Positions 1-8,739 are shown, counted from the stretch's first letter. The stretch: DNA of 64,000 nucleotides from CAG-217 sp963638105 (GCA_963638105.1 CAVHPP010000004.1:1-64000), one strand, 5' to 3'. A program made the numbers and translations. Notes: generated from the sequence alone by a model not told the origin.

Positions 1-860
1 ATTTGAGGTGAATCAATTTTTTCAACATCTAATTTATTAAAGAAGTTAGATTTGATAAATACGCTATGATTAAAATCAATAGTATTTCTGTTATATGTTG
101 TTGTGTTTTTTCCTTTAATTGAATTATTATCATCTAAATAATAACAACAGAATTTTTCTTTGATTTTAGCATTCCAAACAATTAGATTAATTTTAAAATC
201 ATGTCCAAAAATATTTACATTAATTTCTTCACTTAAATTTGTATTAATGTATGAAGAATAATCTAATACTTGACCATTAACATGTAAACTTGTATTTTTA
301 TTTAAGTAAAGATACCATGCAAATTCAGTCAACAAATAATTTGTAAACTCTTCTGATTGCAAATCATTTAAATCAAAACCAAAAACATTCAATAATGTAG
401 CAATTGTACCTGTACCTTTAATAGTAGGTTGTGGTTCATTACAATCAATAAACTCTTTGCTTGAATCAGATAAACTTAACTCATATTCATAATTTGTTTG
501 AGTTTCAGTATCAGAATAAACAGTTTTCCACAGAACATCAGAAGCACAACACATAAAAGAAAAACGTCCCTTTCCTTTATTTGCTTTAGATTTTGCTTTA
601 AGTGATAAAGAATTTTTTTGTGATGCTAGAAAAGTTCCAAATGTATTGTCAAGATTATTGAAATTAATTCCATCACCATTATCTGCAATAGATATAATAT
701 CACCACCATCTAATTGGTTGTGTTTCCATTCTAATTCAACATTCTTAGCATTTGCTTCAAAACCATTCCAAATGTATTCACAAATAGCCTCTCTATAATC
801 TTTAGTTATGCCAGAGGTCTCAATGCTTTGGTTTTTTACACTTAATGGAATCCTTCTCAT
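1..860 (-). CDS. GHKL (Bergerat-fold) ATPase, partial at left edge
   Basis: Only the first 286 residues are in the window; the gene continues past position 1. Translation from the ATG at 860-858 shows the GHKL/HSP90-type ATP-binding fold: an N-box with E28, N32 and E35 (segment EYIWNGFEANA), a G1 motif DNGDGI at 60-65, a KGKGRFS G2-like motif at 95-101 and a KGTGT segment further on. E35 takes the place of the usual Asp. A strong AAGGAG lies 7 bases before the start. Composition is very AT-rich with many AAT/AAA codons, unlike the GC-rich genes to the right, which suggests transfer. GHKL ATPases of this type occur in DNA repair, MORC-like and several anti-phage systems; the partner genes and C-terminal domain are not visible, so no function is assigned. 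Confidence 0.85.
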   Translation of the reverse strand, partial: MRRIPLSVKNQSIETSGITKDYREAICEYIWNGFEANAKNVELEWKHNQLDGGDIISIADNGDGINFNNLDNTFGTFLASQKNSLSLKAKSKANKGKGRFSFMCCASDVLWKTVYSDTETQTNYEYELSLSDSSKEFIDCNEPQPTIKGTGTIATLLNVFGFDLNDLQSEEFTNYLLTEFAWYLYLNKNTSLHVNGQVLDYSSYINTNLSEEINVNIFGHDFKINLIVWNAKIKEKFCCYYLDDNNSIKGKNTTTYNRNTIDFNHSVFIKSNFFNKLDVEKIDSPQ

Positions 861-960
861 TCTTCATTCTCCTTATAAGTCATAACTTCATTATAGATTA
901 CATTATTATATGTGTCAAACAAAAAGTTAATATTCATCAAATTTGGGCCAATTTATAAAC

Positions 961-1006
961 AAAAAATCCGAACACACCATCTTTGATGATGAAGTTCGGA
1001 TTTTTC
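961..1006 (-). terminator. Rho-independent terminator of tRNA-Pro
   Basis: Arms 961-973 and 994-1005 form a stem around ATCCGAAC, followed on the minus strand by a run of six T. It begins a few bases after the encoded CCA of the tRNA. The A-run on the other side makes it potentially bidirectional. Confidence 0.85.
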
Positions 1007-1011
1007 TTGTT

Positions 1012-1088
1012 TGGTCGAGGTGACAAGATTTGAACTTGCGACCCCCACGTCCCGAACGTGGTGCTCTACCAAACTGAGCCACACCTCG
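1012..1088 (-). tRNA. tRNA-Pro (anticodon CGG), CCA encoded
   Basis: The minus strand folds as a full cloverleaf: acceptor CGAGGTG (1088-1082) with CACCTCG, D arm GGCTC/GAGC, anticodon stem CCACG/CGTGG with loop TTCGGGA (anticodon at 1054-1052), T arm GCAAG-TTCAAAT-CTTGT, discriminator A at 1015 and genomic CCA at 1014-1012. An initial C and A73 fit proline tRNA. Its 3' end faces the AT-rich DNA at 1-960, the usual geometry for tRNA-targeting integrases. Confidence 0.96.
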
Positions 1089-1103
1089 ATTTATTGCTAC
1101 AAT

Positions 1104-1132
1104 AGGATAACACAAAATGCGCCCGGTTGCAA
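1104..1132 (-). promoter_or_regulatory. Sigma-A promoter of tRNA-Pro
   Basis: Minus strand TTGCAA (1132-1127), 17 bp spacer, TATCCT (1109-1104), about 15 bases before the tRNA 5' end. Confidence 0.7.
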
Positions 1133-1139
1133 GTGTTTT

Positions 1140-1319
1140 TTACAGAAATTTGTTTTGCGCCGGGTCATAGGTCATACCGATGGCAGCCAGCTGAGCCTCC
1201 AACGCCGCCCGGTCCACCTGCAAATCTGCACACAAAGCGTCCAGGCTGGGATAAAAATCCCGCAATTTGGTATTGATTACGCTAAACAGAATAAACGGAT
1301 CCTTGGGTAATGTAGCCAC
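1140..1319 (-). CDS. DUF4250 family small protein
   Basis: A 59-residue protein beginning VATLPKDPFILFSVINTKLR and containing the hallmark DFYPSLDALC and AAIGMTYD segments of the DUF4250 family, a small cytoplasmic family of unknown function in Clostridia and other anaerobes. I chose the GTG at 1319 because GGGAGG lies 8 bases upstream; the longer open frame to 1379 would begin upstream of the likely transcription start. It stands alone, divergent from gltX, with its own promoter. Confidence 0.8.
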   Translation of the reverse strand: MATLPKDPFILFSVINTKLRDFYPSLDALCADLQVDRAALEAQLAAIGMTYDPAQNKFL

Positions 1320-1350
1320 CTTTTTTGCCTCCCGGTGCAGATTTGATTTT

Positions 1351-1379
1351 AATTTACCATAAAAAGCGGGAGAATTCAA
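1351..1379 (-). promoter_or_regulatory. Sigma-A promoter of the DUF4250 gene
   Basis: Minus strand TTGAAT (1379-1374), 17 bp spacer, TAAATT (1356-1351). It overlaps a small GCGGGA/TCCCGC stem (1366-1371 with 1386-1391). Confidence 0.5.
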
Positions 1380-1399
1380 GAAAAATCCCGCCTTTTATA

Positions 1400-1428
1400 T
1401 TGATTATTTTCTATTTATATGTCATAAT
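1400..1428 (+). promoter_or_regulatory. Sigma-A promoter of gltX operon
   Basis: TTGATT (1400-1405), 17 bp spacer, CATAAT (1423-1428), about 68 bases before the gltX start. Confidence 0.55.
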
Positions 1429-1495
1429 AGGCTGTAATTTTATATCCGGCGCAAAACGGCGCTATCGCCCGTTGGCCGGAACAGTAGGTGAGATC

Positions 1496-3163
1496 ATGAC
1501 GGAAAATGAAAAAATCGCAGCGCTGCTCTTTCCCCACATTACCATGACCCCGGCGGATTACGAAGCCAAGTACCCGCCACGGCAGCTGAAAGAGGGCGCC
1601 AGAGTCAGCCGCTTTTCGCCCAGCCCCACAGGCTTTTTGCACTTTGGCAATCTGTTTTCCTGCGCGGCGGCATACCGCACTGCCCGCTGCACCGACGGCG
1701 TATTCTATGTGCGGGTGGAAGATACGGATCAAAAGCGCAAGGTAGAGGGCGCGGTGGAGACCATGCTTTCTGCGCTGCAAATCTACGGCATTACACCGGA
1801 CGAAGGCGTGATGGGCGACGGCAGCGAAAGCGGCGCCTACGGTCCTTACACCCAAAGCCTGCGCAAAGACATTTACCAGTGCTACGGCAAATCCTTGGTG
1901 GAGGAAGGGCTGGCTTACCCCTGCTTTTGCACTCCGGAGGAGCTGGAAGACCTGCACGCCCGGCAGGAGAACGAGGACATCAAAGGCTACTGGGGTCCCT
2001 ACGCCCACTGTCGGGATCTGACCTACGACCAAATCAAGGCCAATATAGACGCCGGCAAACCCTGGACCCTGCGCCTGCGCTCTCCCGGCAAGCCGGAGGG
2101 CAAGGTGCGCTTTGACGATCTGATCAAAGGCAAAATCGAAATGCAGGAGAATGTGATTGATGTGGTGCTGCTGAAAACCGACGGCATTCCCACCTATCAC
2201 TTTGCCCACGCGGTGGACGATCACCTGATGCGTACCACCCATGTGGTGCGGGGCGACGAATGGATCGCCTCTGTGCCCCTGCATCTGCAGCTGTTCAAGC
2301 TACTGGGTTTCCGCCCGGTGAAATACGCCCATATTGCCCCCATTCTTAAGGAAGAAAACGGCGGCAAGCGCAAGCTCTCCAAGCGCAAGGACCCGGAAGC
2401 GGCAGTCACCTACTACGACCAAATGGGTATTCCGGCGGCAGCGGTCAACGAATATATGATGACCATTGCCAACTCGAACTTTGAGGACTGGCGGCGTGCC
2501 AACCCCACAGCGGACCTGGCAGACTTCCCCTTTAACTTAAAGAAAATGAGCGTGTCCGGCGCGCTGTTTGATATGGCCAAGCTGACGGATGTGTCCAAGA
2601 CCGTCATCAGCAAAATGACTGCACAGGAAGTGTTTGACCTGGCCCACGCCTGGGCCCATCGGCACCAGCCGGAACTGGCCGCGCTGTTTGACAGCGACCC
2701 GGCCTACGCAGTGGCAGTGCTTAGCATTGACCGGGGCGGTAAAAAGCCCCGCAAGGACATTGCCAAGTGGAGCGATCTGGCGGACTACATCAGTTACTTC
2801 TACGACCAAACCTTTACCCCCTGCTACGACCTGACCGGCAATGCGGACCCGGCTTTGGCGGTGCAGGTGCTGGAACAATATAAAGACCTGGTGGACACCG
2901 CAGACGACAAAGACACCTGGTTTGCCAAGATCAAGGCGTTGTGCCCGCAGGTGGGCTGCACCCCCAATGTGAAAGAATACAAGCAGGACCCCACAGCGTT
3001 CAAGGGTCATGTAGGCGATGTGTCTACCGTGATCCGGGTGGCGCTTACCGGGCGCACCAACACCCCGGACCTGCACGCCATACTGGCTTTGCTGGGGCAA
3101 GAGACCGCACTGGCCAGACTAAACGCCGCACTGGCGCACTACAAGGAGGAGTACCATGGCTGA
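1496..3163 (+). CDS. gltX: Glutamate--tRNA ligase
   Basis: Class I aminoacyl-tRNA synthetase that charges tRNA with glutamate in the cytoplasm. It has the SPSPTGFLHFGN active-site segment (HIGH motif as HFGN, residues about 49-52), the RVEDTDQKR segment, and KLSKR as the KMSKS motif near residue 293. At 555 residues it is longer than the classic ~480-residue enzyme, with extra N-terminal sequence. The ATG at 1496 follows AGGTGAG; the open frame extends upstream to 1325 but that part overlaps the promoter. The stop overlaps the start of glnS by 8 bases, so the two synthetases are co-transcribed and probably translationally coupled. Confidence 0.93.
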   Translation: MTENEKIAALLFPHITMTPADYEAKYPPRQLKEGARVSRFSPSPTGFLHFGNLFSCAAAYRTARCTDGVFYVRVEDTDQKRKVEGAVETMLSALQIYGITPDEGVMGDGSESGAYGPYTQSLRKDIYQCYGKSLVEEGLAYPCFCTPEELEDLHARQENEDIKGYWGPYAHCRDLTYDQIKANIDAGKPWTLRLRSPGKPEGKVRFDDLIKGKIEMQENVIDVVLLKTDGIPTYHFAHAVDDHLMRTTHVVRGDEWIASVPLHLQLFKLLGFRPVKYAHIAPILKEENGGKRKLSKRKDPEAAVTYYDQMGIPAAAVNEYMMTIANSNFEDWRRANPTADLADFPFNLKKMSVSGALFDMAKLTDVSKTVISKMTAQEVFDLAHAWAHRHQPELAALFDSDPAYAVAVLSIDRGGKKPRKDIAKWSDLADYISYFYDQTFTPCYDLTGNADPALAVQVLEQYKDLVDTADDKDTWFAKIKALCPQVGCTPNVKEYKQDPTAFKGHVGDVSTVIRVALTGRTNTPDLHAILALLGQETALARLNAALAHYKEEYHG

Positions 3164-4829
3164 GGAGATCAGAGAAAGCTCTAATTTTATTCACGATTTT
3201 ATTGATAAAGACCTGGAGGACGGGGTATATAGCAGCATACAGACTCGCTTTCCCCCGGAGCCCAACGGCTACCTGCACATTGGCCACGCCAAGGCCATTT
3301 GCATCAATTTTGGGGTAAAGGAAAAGTACAAGGGCGTGTGCAATCTGCGTCTGGACGACACCAACCCCACCAAAGAGGACACCGAGTATGTAGACGCCAT
3401 TAAAGAGGACATTCAGTGGCTGGGCTTTCAGTGGGACAACCTGTACTACGCCTCCGACTACTTTGACTTTCTCTTTGACTGCGCCATCAAGCTGATCAAG
3501 AAAGGCAAGGCCTTTGTTTGCGAGTTGACGCCGGAGGAAATGCGCGCCTACCGCGGCACCCTCACCGAGCCGGGCAATGAGAGCCCCTACCGCAACCGCT
3601 CCGTGGAGGAGAACCTGGACCTGTTTATGCGCATGAGCAAGGGTGAGTTCCCGGAGGGCAGCAAGGTGCTGCGTGCCAAAATCGATATGAGCTCCCCCAA
3701 CCTGAACATGCGGGACCCGATCATCTATCGCATTATGTACGCCCACCATCACCGCACCGGTGACAAGTGGTGCGTGTATCCCATGTATGACTTTGCCCAT
3801 CCCCTGTCGGACGCCAGAGAGGGCGTGACCCACTCTTTGTGTTCTCTGGAATTTGAAAATCACCGCCCGCTGTACAACTGGTTTGTGGACGAGCTGATTG
3901 AGGGGCAAAAGCCCCGCCAGATCGAGTTTGCCCGACTGAACCTGAACTACACCCTCACCAGCAAGCGCAAGTGCTTAAAGCTGGTGCAGGACGGCATTGT
4001 CAGCGGCTGGGACGATCCCCGTATGGCCACCCTCAGCGGTATGCGCCGCCGGGGCTATCCGCCGGAGGCGGTGCGGGACTTCTGCGAGCGCATTGGCGTG
4101 TCCAAGGCGTACAGCGTAGTGGACTTTGCCCTGCTGGAGGCCTGCGTGCGGGAGCACCTGAACACCTCTGCCCCCCGGGCTATGGCGGTGCTGGACCCCA
4201 TTAAACTGGTGATCGACAACTACCCGGAGGACAAAACCGAGGCCCTGGAAGTGGAATACCACCCGGACCACCCGGAATACGGCAAGCGCACCGTGCCCTT
4301 TGGCCGGGAGCTTTTCATTGAGCGGGACGACTTTATGGCCGAGCCTATCAAGAAATACCGCCGTCTGTACCCAGGCAACGAGGTGCGGCTGTACAAGGCC
4401 TATCTGGTGACCTGCACCGGCTATGACACAGACGAAAACGGCAATGTGACCTGCGTGCACGCTACCTATGACCCGGCCACCTTTGGCGGCGACGCCCCGG
4501 ACGGGCGCAAGGTACGGGGCACCATTCACTGGGTCAGCGCCAAGGAGAACACCCCCCTGACCGCCCGGATTTATGACCGGCTATTTCATGTGGAGAACCC
4601 CAGCGACGACAGCGGCGTCAGCTCCTTTGAGGAGAACCTAAACCCGGACAGCCTGACCGAGAAGCAAGGCTACGGCGAGGTGGCACTGGCCACGGCCAAG
4701 GCCGGCGATCGGTTCCAGTTTATGCGGGACGGTTACTTTTGTATGGACAAGGACTCTGCCCCCGGCGCACCGGTGTTTAACCGCACCGTTGCCCTGCGAG
4801 ACAGCTTTAATATCAAGAAAAATAAATAA
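3156..4829 (+). CDS. glnS: Glutamine--tRNA ligase
   Basis: Charges tRNA-Gln directly with glutamine. The 557-residue protein has RFPPEPNGYLHIGHAKAI (HIGH at 41-44), LRLDDTNP, and TSKRKCLKL as the KMSKS-like motif near residue 268, followed by the anticodon-binding beta barrels. The ATG follows AAGGAGG and overlaps the gltX stop. Many Firmicutes lack this enzyme and amidate Glu-tRNA-Gln with GatCAB; its presence beside gltX fits the Clostridia lineages that have acquired GlnRS. With GlnRS present, GluRS need not be non-discriminating. Confidence 0.95.
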   Translation: MAEEIRESSNFIHDFIDKDLEDGVYSSIQTRFPPEPNGYLHIGHAKAICINFGVKEKYKGVCNLRLDDTNPTKEDTEYVDAIKEDIQWLGFQWDNLYYASDYFDFLFDCAIKLIKKGKAFVCELTPEEMRAYRGTLTEPGNESPYRNRSVEENLDLFMRMSKGEFPEGSKVLRAKIDMSSPNLNMRDPIIYRIMYAHHHRTGDKWCVYPMYDFAHPLSDAREGVTHSLCSLEFENHRPLYNWFVDELIEGQKPRQIEFARLNLNYTLTSKRKCLKLVQDGIVSGWDDPRMATLSGMRRRGYPPEAVRDFCERIGVSKAYSVVDFALLEACVREHLNTSAPRAMAVLDPIKLVIDNYPEDKTEALEVEYHPDHPEYGKRTVPFGRELFIERDDFMAEPIKKYRRLYPGNEVRLYKAYLVTCTGYDTDENGNVTCVHATYDPATFGGDAPDGRKVRGTIHWVSAKENTPLTARIYDRLFHVENPSDDSGVSSFEENLNPDSLTEKQGYGEVALATAKAGDRFQFMRDGYFCMDKDSAPGAPVFNRTVALRDSFNIKKNK

Positions 4830-4837
4830 GAATTCGG

Positions 4838-6673
4838 GTGAGCACTTTGAGTACAAGAAAAGACATTAAAAACATTGCAATCATTGCCCATGTTGACCAC
4901 GGCAAAACCACTCTGGTGGACGAAATGCTGCGCCAAAGCGGCACCTTCCGCCAAAACGAAGTGGTGGAAGAGCGGGTCATGGACAGCAACGACCTGGAGC
5001 GTGAGCGGGGCATTACCATTATGTCCAAAAACACCTCTATTCACTATAACAACACCAAGATCAACATTGTTGACACCCCCGGCCATGCAGACTTTGGCGG
5101 CGAGGTAGAGCGTATTCTTACCATGGTGGACGGCGTTCTGCTGCTGGTAGACGCTTTTGAGGGCTGTATGCCCCAGACCCGCTTTGTGCTGAAAAAGGCA
5201 CTGGGTCTGCACAAAACCCCGCTGGTGGTAGTCAACAAGATCGACCGGGACGGCGCCCGCCCTGCCGAGGTGGTAGATGAGGTACTGGACCTGTTTATTG
5301 AGCTGGGCGCAGACGATGACCAAATCGACTTCCCGGTGATCTACGCCTCCGCCAAGGACGGCTACGCCGGCACAGAGCCGGAGGTGCGCAGCGGCGATAT
5401 GCGCCCGCTGCTGGACGCCATCTTAAAGTACATTCCATCTCCCCAGGGCGACCCGGAGGGTCCCACCCAGGTACTGTTCTCCTCTTTGGAGTATGACGAC
5501 TATGTGGGCCGCATCGGCGTGGGCCGTGTGGAGCGAGGCAGCGTAAAGGTCAACGCACCTTATGTGCTGTGCCGCCGGGACGATACCCGGGAAAACATCC
5601 GGGTCACCAAGCTGTACCAATTTGAGGGGCTGAAGCGGGTGCCGGTAGAGGAAGCGGTGATGGGCGACCTGATCTGCGTGGCCGGTATTGCGGATCTGAA
5701 CATTGGCGAAACGCTGTGCGCCCCGGAGTGCGTGGAGCCGCTGCCCTTTGTAAAGATCGACGAGCCCACCATCAGCATGAACTTTATGGTCAACGACTCC
5801 CCCTTCGCCGGGCGTGAGGGCAAGTATGTCACCTCCCGCAACCTGCGGGACCGCCTGTTTAAGGAAGTGGAAACCAACGTGTCCATGCGGGTGGAAGAAA
5901 CGGACAGTATGGACACCTTTAAGGTATCCGGCCGCGGCGAGTTGCACCTGTCCATTCTCATTGAGACCATGCGGCGAGAGAACTATGAATTCGCCGTCAG
6001 CCGTCCCCAAGTTATTTTGAAGAAGGACCCCCAGACAGGCAAGACCCTGGAGCCTATGGAGCTGGCCATCATTGAAGTGCCGGAGGCCTATGTAGGCGCT
6101 GTGATGGAGAAGCTGTGCTCCCGCAAAGGCGAGATTGAGAATATGGACACCCGCTCCACCGGCATGACCCACCTGGAGATCAAAATCCCCTCCCGCGGGC
6201 TGATCGGCTACCGCAGCGAGTTCTTAACAGACACCAACGGCAACGGCATTATGAACCAGCTGTTTGCCGGGTATGAGCCCTACAAGGGTGAGATCGCTAC
6301 CCGCACCCACGGCTCCATCGTGGTGCACGAAACCGGCACCACCAGCGGCTACGGCCTGTGGAACACCCAGGACCGTGGGCGGCTGTTCGTTGGTCCCGGT
6401 GTAGAGGTGTACGAGGGTATGATCGTGGGCGAATGCGCTAAGGACGAGGACATTGTGTGCAATGTGTGCAAGAAGAAGCATGTAACCAACACACGAGCCA
6501 GCGGCTCCGACGAGGCGCTGAAGTTGGTGCCCCCCACCACTCTGTCTCTGGAACAGAGCATGGAATTCCTGGCAGACGATGAGCTGCTGGAAGTGACCCC
6601 CAAGAGCATTCGACTGCGCAAGATGATCTTGGACAAATCCCTGCGACTGAAAGCGGAAAGCCGCAGAAAATAA
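4838..6673 (+). CDS. typA: Ribosome-associated GTPase TypA/BipA
   Basis: Translational GTPase of the EF-G family that binds 70S ribosomes and helps 50S assembly and stress growth. G1 AHVDHGKT at residues 18-25, RERGITI switch I, DTPGHADF G3, NKIDRDGA G4, then EF-G-like domains and the BipA-specific C-terminal domain; 611 residues is the family length. It follows glnS by 8 bases. The start is uncertain: GTG at 4838 has no clear ribosome binding site, whereas TTG at 4847 sits 5 bases after GGGTGA and gives MSTRKDIKN, closer to typical BipA N-termini. Confidence 0.95.
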   Translation: MSTLSTRKDIKNIAIIAHVDHGKTTLVDEMLRQSGTFRQNEVVEERVMDSNDLERERGITIMSKNTSIHYNNTKINIVDTPGHADFGGEVERILTMVDGVLLLVDAFEGCMPQTRFVLKKALGLHKTPLVVVNKIDRDGARPAEVVDEVLDLFIELGADDDQIDFPVIYASAKDGYAGTEPEVRSGDMRPLLDAILKYIPSPQGDPEGPTQVLFSSLEYDDYVGRIGVGRVERGSVKVNAPYVLCRRDDTRENIRVTKLYQFEGLKRVPVEEAVMGDLICVAGIADLNIGETLCAPECVEPLPFVKIDEPTISMNFMVNDSPFAGREGKYVTSRNLRDRLFKEVETNVSMRVEETDSMDTFKVSGRGELHLSILIETMRRENYEFAVSRPQVILKKDPQTGKTLEPMELAIIEVPEAYVGAVMEKLCSRKGEIENMDTRSTGMTHLEIKIPSRGLIGYRSEFLTDTNGNGIMNQLFAGYEPYKGEIATRTHGSIVVHETGTTSGYGLWNTQDRGRLFVGPGVEVYEGMIVGECAKDEDIVCNVCKKKHVTNTRASGSDEALKLVPPTTLSLEQSMEFLADDELLEVTPKSIRLRKMILDKSLRLKAESRRK

Positions 6674-6705
6674 AACAAAAATGAACGCAAAAAGGAGTGT
6701 GAAGT

Positions 6706-7737
6706 ATGGCCGCAGGTCTTTATATTCATATTCCTTTTTGTTTTTCCAAGTGCCCGTACTGCGATTTTTACAGCACCAAGTACACCCCGGCAGCCGCCGA
6801 CGCTTTTGCCGAGAAGCTGGGAGGGCAAATGCAGGACTATACCGGCAGCTTTGACACGGTGTACTTTGGCGGCGGCACCCCCTCCATCCTGGAGCCTCAG
6901 GTGCTCACCGGCATTTTGCAGGCGGCGCGAGATCACTTTGCCATTGATCCGGCGGCGGAGATCACCGTAGAGTGCAACCCCTCCAAGGACCTGACCCGGG
7001 ATATGGAGCAGTACGCGGCGGCGGGGATCAATCGGGTGAGTATCGGTATGCAAAGCGCCGTGGATCGGGAGCGGTTCGCCCTGGGGCGCCGTGCCGGCAG
7101 CGGGGAAGTGGCCCGCACCGTAGCGGCAGCCAAGGCGGCAGGCATTACCAATATTAGCCTGGATGTGATGCTGGGCACCCCCAAACAGACCCCGGACAGC
7201 CTGGAGGAAACCTTTGCCTTTATTGAGCGTATGCAGGTGACCCACATCAGCGCCTATCTGCTGAAGATCGAACCGGGCACCCCCTTTGACCGTCTGCAAG
7301 CCAAGCTGGCGCTGCCGGAGGAGGACACCGTGTGCCAAATGTACCTGCAAACGGTGGAGCGGCTGGGACAGCTGGGCTTTGCCCAGTACGAGATCAGCAA
7401 CTTTGCCCGCCCGGGGTACGAGAGCCGCCACAACTTGAAATACTGGCTACTGGAGCCGTACTTGGGGCTGGGACCCAGCGCCCACTCCTTGTGGAACGAT
7501 CGGCGCTTTTACTTTGACCGGGACTGGACCTGGCAGGACGAAGGTCCCGGCGGCGACCGAGAGGAGCAAATTCTCTTAGGCTTGCGACTGAACCGGGGCA
7601 TACCGGAGGACTGGCTCACCCGCGATCCGGCGCCGTACATTGCCGGGGGATTTATGCGCCGCGCCAATGGTCGCATTTCCCTAACCCCCCGGGGTATGTT
7701 GGTATCCAACACCATTTTGGCAGAATTACTGGACTAA
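6706..7737 (+). CDS. hemW: Radical SAM heme chaperone HemW
   Basis: Coproporphyrinogen-III-oxidase-like radical SAM protein. The [4Fe-4S] ligands are Cys12, Cys16 and Cys19 in PFCFSKCPYCDF; the family segments FGGGTPS, ECNPSKD and RVSIGMQS follow. It lacks the extra residues of true HemN coproporphyrinogen dehydrogenase and, as in other HemW, is inferred to deliver heme. At 343 residues it is slightly short of the common ~380. AAAGGAG precedes the ATG; it lies 32 bases after typA in the same operon. Confidence 0.9.
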   Translation: MAAGLYIHIPFCFSKCPYCDFYSTKYTPAAADAFAEKLGGQMQDYTGSFDTVYFGGGTPSILEPQVLTGILQAARDHFAIDPAAEITVECNPSKDLTRDMEQYAAAGINRVSIGMQSAVDRERFALGRRAGSGEVARTVAAAKAAGITNISLDVMLGTPKQTPDSLEETFAFIERMQVTHISAYLLKIEPGTPFDRLQAKLALPEEDTVCQMYLQTVERLGQLGFAQYEISNFARPGYESRHNLKYWLLEPYLGLGPSAHSLWNDRRFYFDRDWTWQDEGPGGDREEQILLGLRLNRGIPEDWLTRDPAPYIAGGFMRRANGRISLTPRGMLVSNTILAELLD

Positions 7738-7747
7738 GGAGGAGCCT

Positions 7748-8686
7748 ATGTTAATCGGACTGGCAGGCGGCGCCCTTTGGGCGCTGGACACGGTCATACT
7801 GGGCATGGCGCTGGCGCTGCCGGCGTTTACCGGCGACCCCAGAGCAGCGATACTGGCGCCCTTTGCCGGCACCTTTTTGCACGACCTGTGCTCCTCTGTT
7901 TGGATGCTGGGCTACACCGGGCTGCGCCGCCAATACAAGGCGGTTTGGCAAGCGCTGCGCACCCGGGGCGGCCGCTTTGTGGCACTGGGTGCCCTGCTGG
8001 GCGGCCCGGTGGGTATGACCGGCTATGTGCTGGCCATCAACGCCATCGGCCCGGCGTACACCGCCATCATCTCCGCACTGTACCCGGCGCTGGGCACGGT
8101 GCTGGCACACTTTTTCTTAAAGGAAAAATTGCGCCCTACCGGCCTGATCGGTCTGGCGCTGAGTATCGGCGGGGTAATCGCCCTGGGCTACACCCCCGGC
8201 GCGGCGCTGCCAAAGGGACAGCTACTGGGCTTTGGCTGCGCGCTGCTGTGCTGTATCGGCTGGGCAGCAGAGGGAGTCATCTGCACCTACGGACTGCAAA
8301 GCAGTACCGTCACCAACGCCCAGGCGCTGCAAATCCGCCAGCCGGTGTCGGCGCTGACCTATGCCGTTGTTTTGCTGCCTGCCTGCAAGGGCTGGGGCTT
8401 TACCGCCGGGTTATTTGGCACCCGTGCGCTGTGGATCATCGCCCTGTCCGCCCTGTGCGGCACCGCCTCTTATCTGTGCTACTACAAGGCGCTGGGCAAG
8501 CTGGGCACCGGCAAGGCCATGCCCCTAAACATCACTTACGCCGCCTGGTCGCTGCCGTTCTCCTATCTGCTTTTGCACCAGGTCCCCGGCACCAAGGACA
8601 TCGTCTGCGCCCTGGTGGTGCTGCTGGGTGCGCTGCTGGCCGCCTACGAAAAACCGCAAAAATTGGAAAAATCAAACAACAAATGA
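7748..8686 (+). CDS. EamA/DMT-family transporter
   Basis: Integral membrane protein of 312 residues with about ten hydrophobic helices in two similar halves, as in drug/metabolite transporters of the EamA family. Signature-like segments are AINAIGPAYTAIISALYPALG in the first half (a helix with a conserved Pro) and a matching PLNITYAAWSLPFSYLL in the second. TAAGGAGG overlaps the hemW stop and drives an ATG 10 bases later, so it is coupled to hemW. Substrate cannot be read from sequence. Confidence 0.85.
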   Translation: MLIGLAGGALWALDTVILGMALALPAFTGDPRAAILAPFAGTFLHDLCSSVWMLGYTGLRRQYKAVWQALRTRGGRFVALGALLGGPVGMTGYVLAINAIGPAYTAIISALYPALGTVLAHFFLKEKLRPTGLIGLALSIGGVIALGYTPGAALPKGQLLGFGCALLCCIGWAAEGVICTYGLQSSTVTNAQALQIRQPVSALTYAVVLLPACKGWGFTAGLFGTRALWIIALSALCGTASYLCYYKALGKLGTGKAMPLNITYAAWSLPFSYLLLHQVPGTKDIVCALVVLLGALLAAYEKPQKLEKSNNK

Positions 8687-8692
8687 GCGCAA

Positions 8693-8739
8693 AAATCGGG
8701 CATACTAAAACCGAAGGAGGTTTTCAGTATGCCCGATTT
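8693..8739 (+). promoter_or_regulatory. Hairpin enclosing the ribosome binding site and start codon of the next gene
   Basis: Arms 8693-8706 and 8726-8739 are perfect complements (14 bp), and an inner AAAACC/GGTTTT stem (8707-8712 with 8719-8724) leaves a GAAGGA loop. The AAGGAGG ribosome binding site is in the loop and inner stem, and the ATG at 8729 is inside the 3' arm. A U-rich but not pure T stretch follows, so it might also act as a terminator for the transporter operon. Confidence 0.75.

Noticed and set aside
1361..1396. Terminator between DUF4250 and gltX
   Set aside because: The GCGGGA/TCCCGC stem lies upstream of both divergent transcription starts, so it cannot terminate either unit; kept only as a note on the promoter.
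1325..1495. N-terminal extension of gltX open frame
   Set aside because: It contains the promoter (1400-1428), has no ribosome binding site at 1325, and family proteins start near MTENEKI.
1415..2284. Long minus-strand ORF opposite gltX
   Set aside because: Shadow of a GC-rich coding frame; no known motif and codon bias mirrors gltX.
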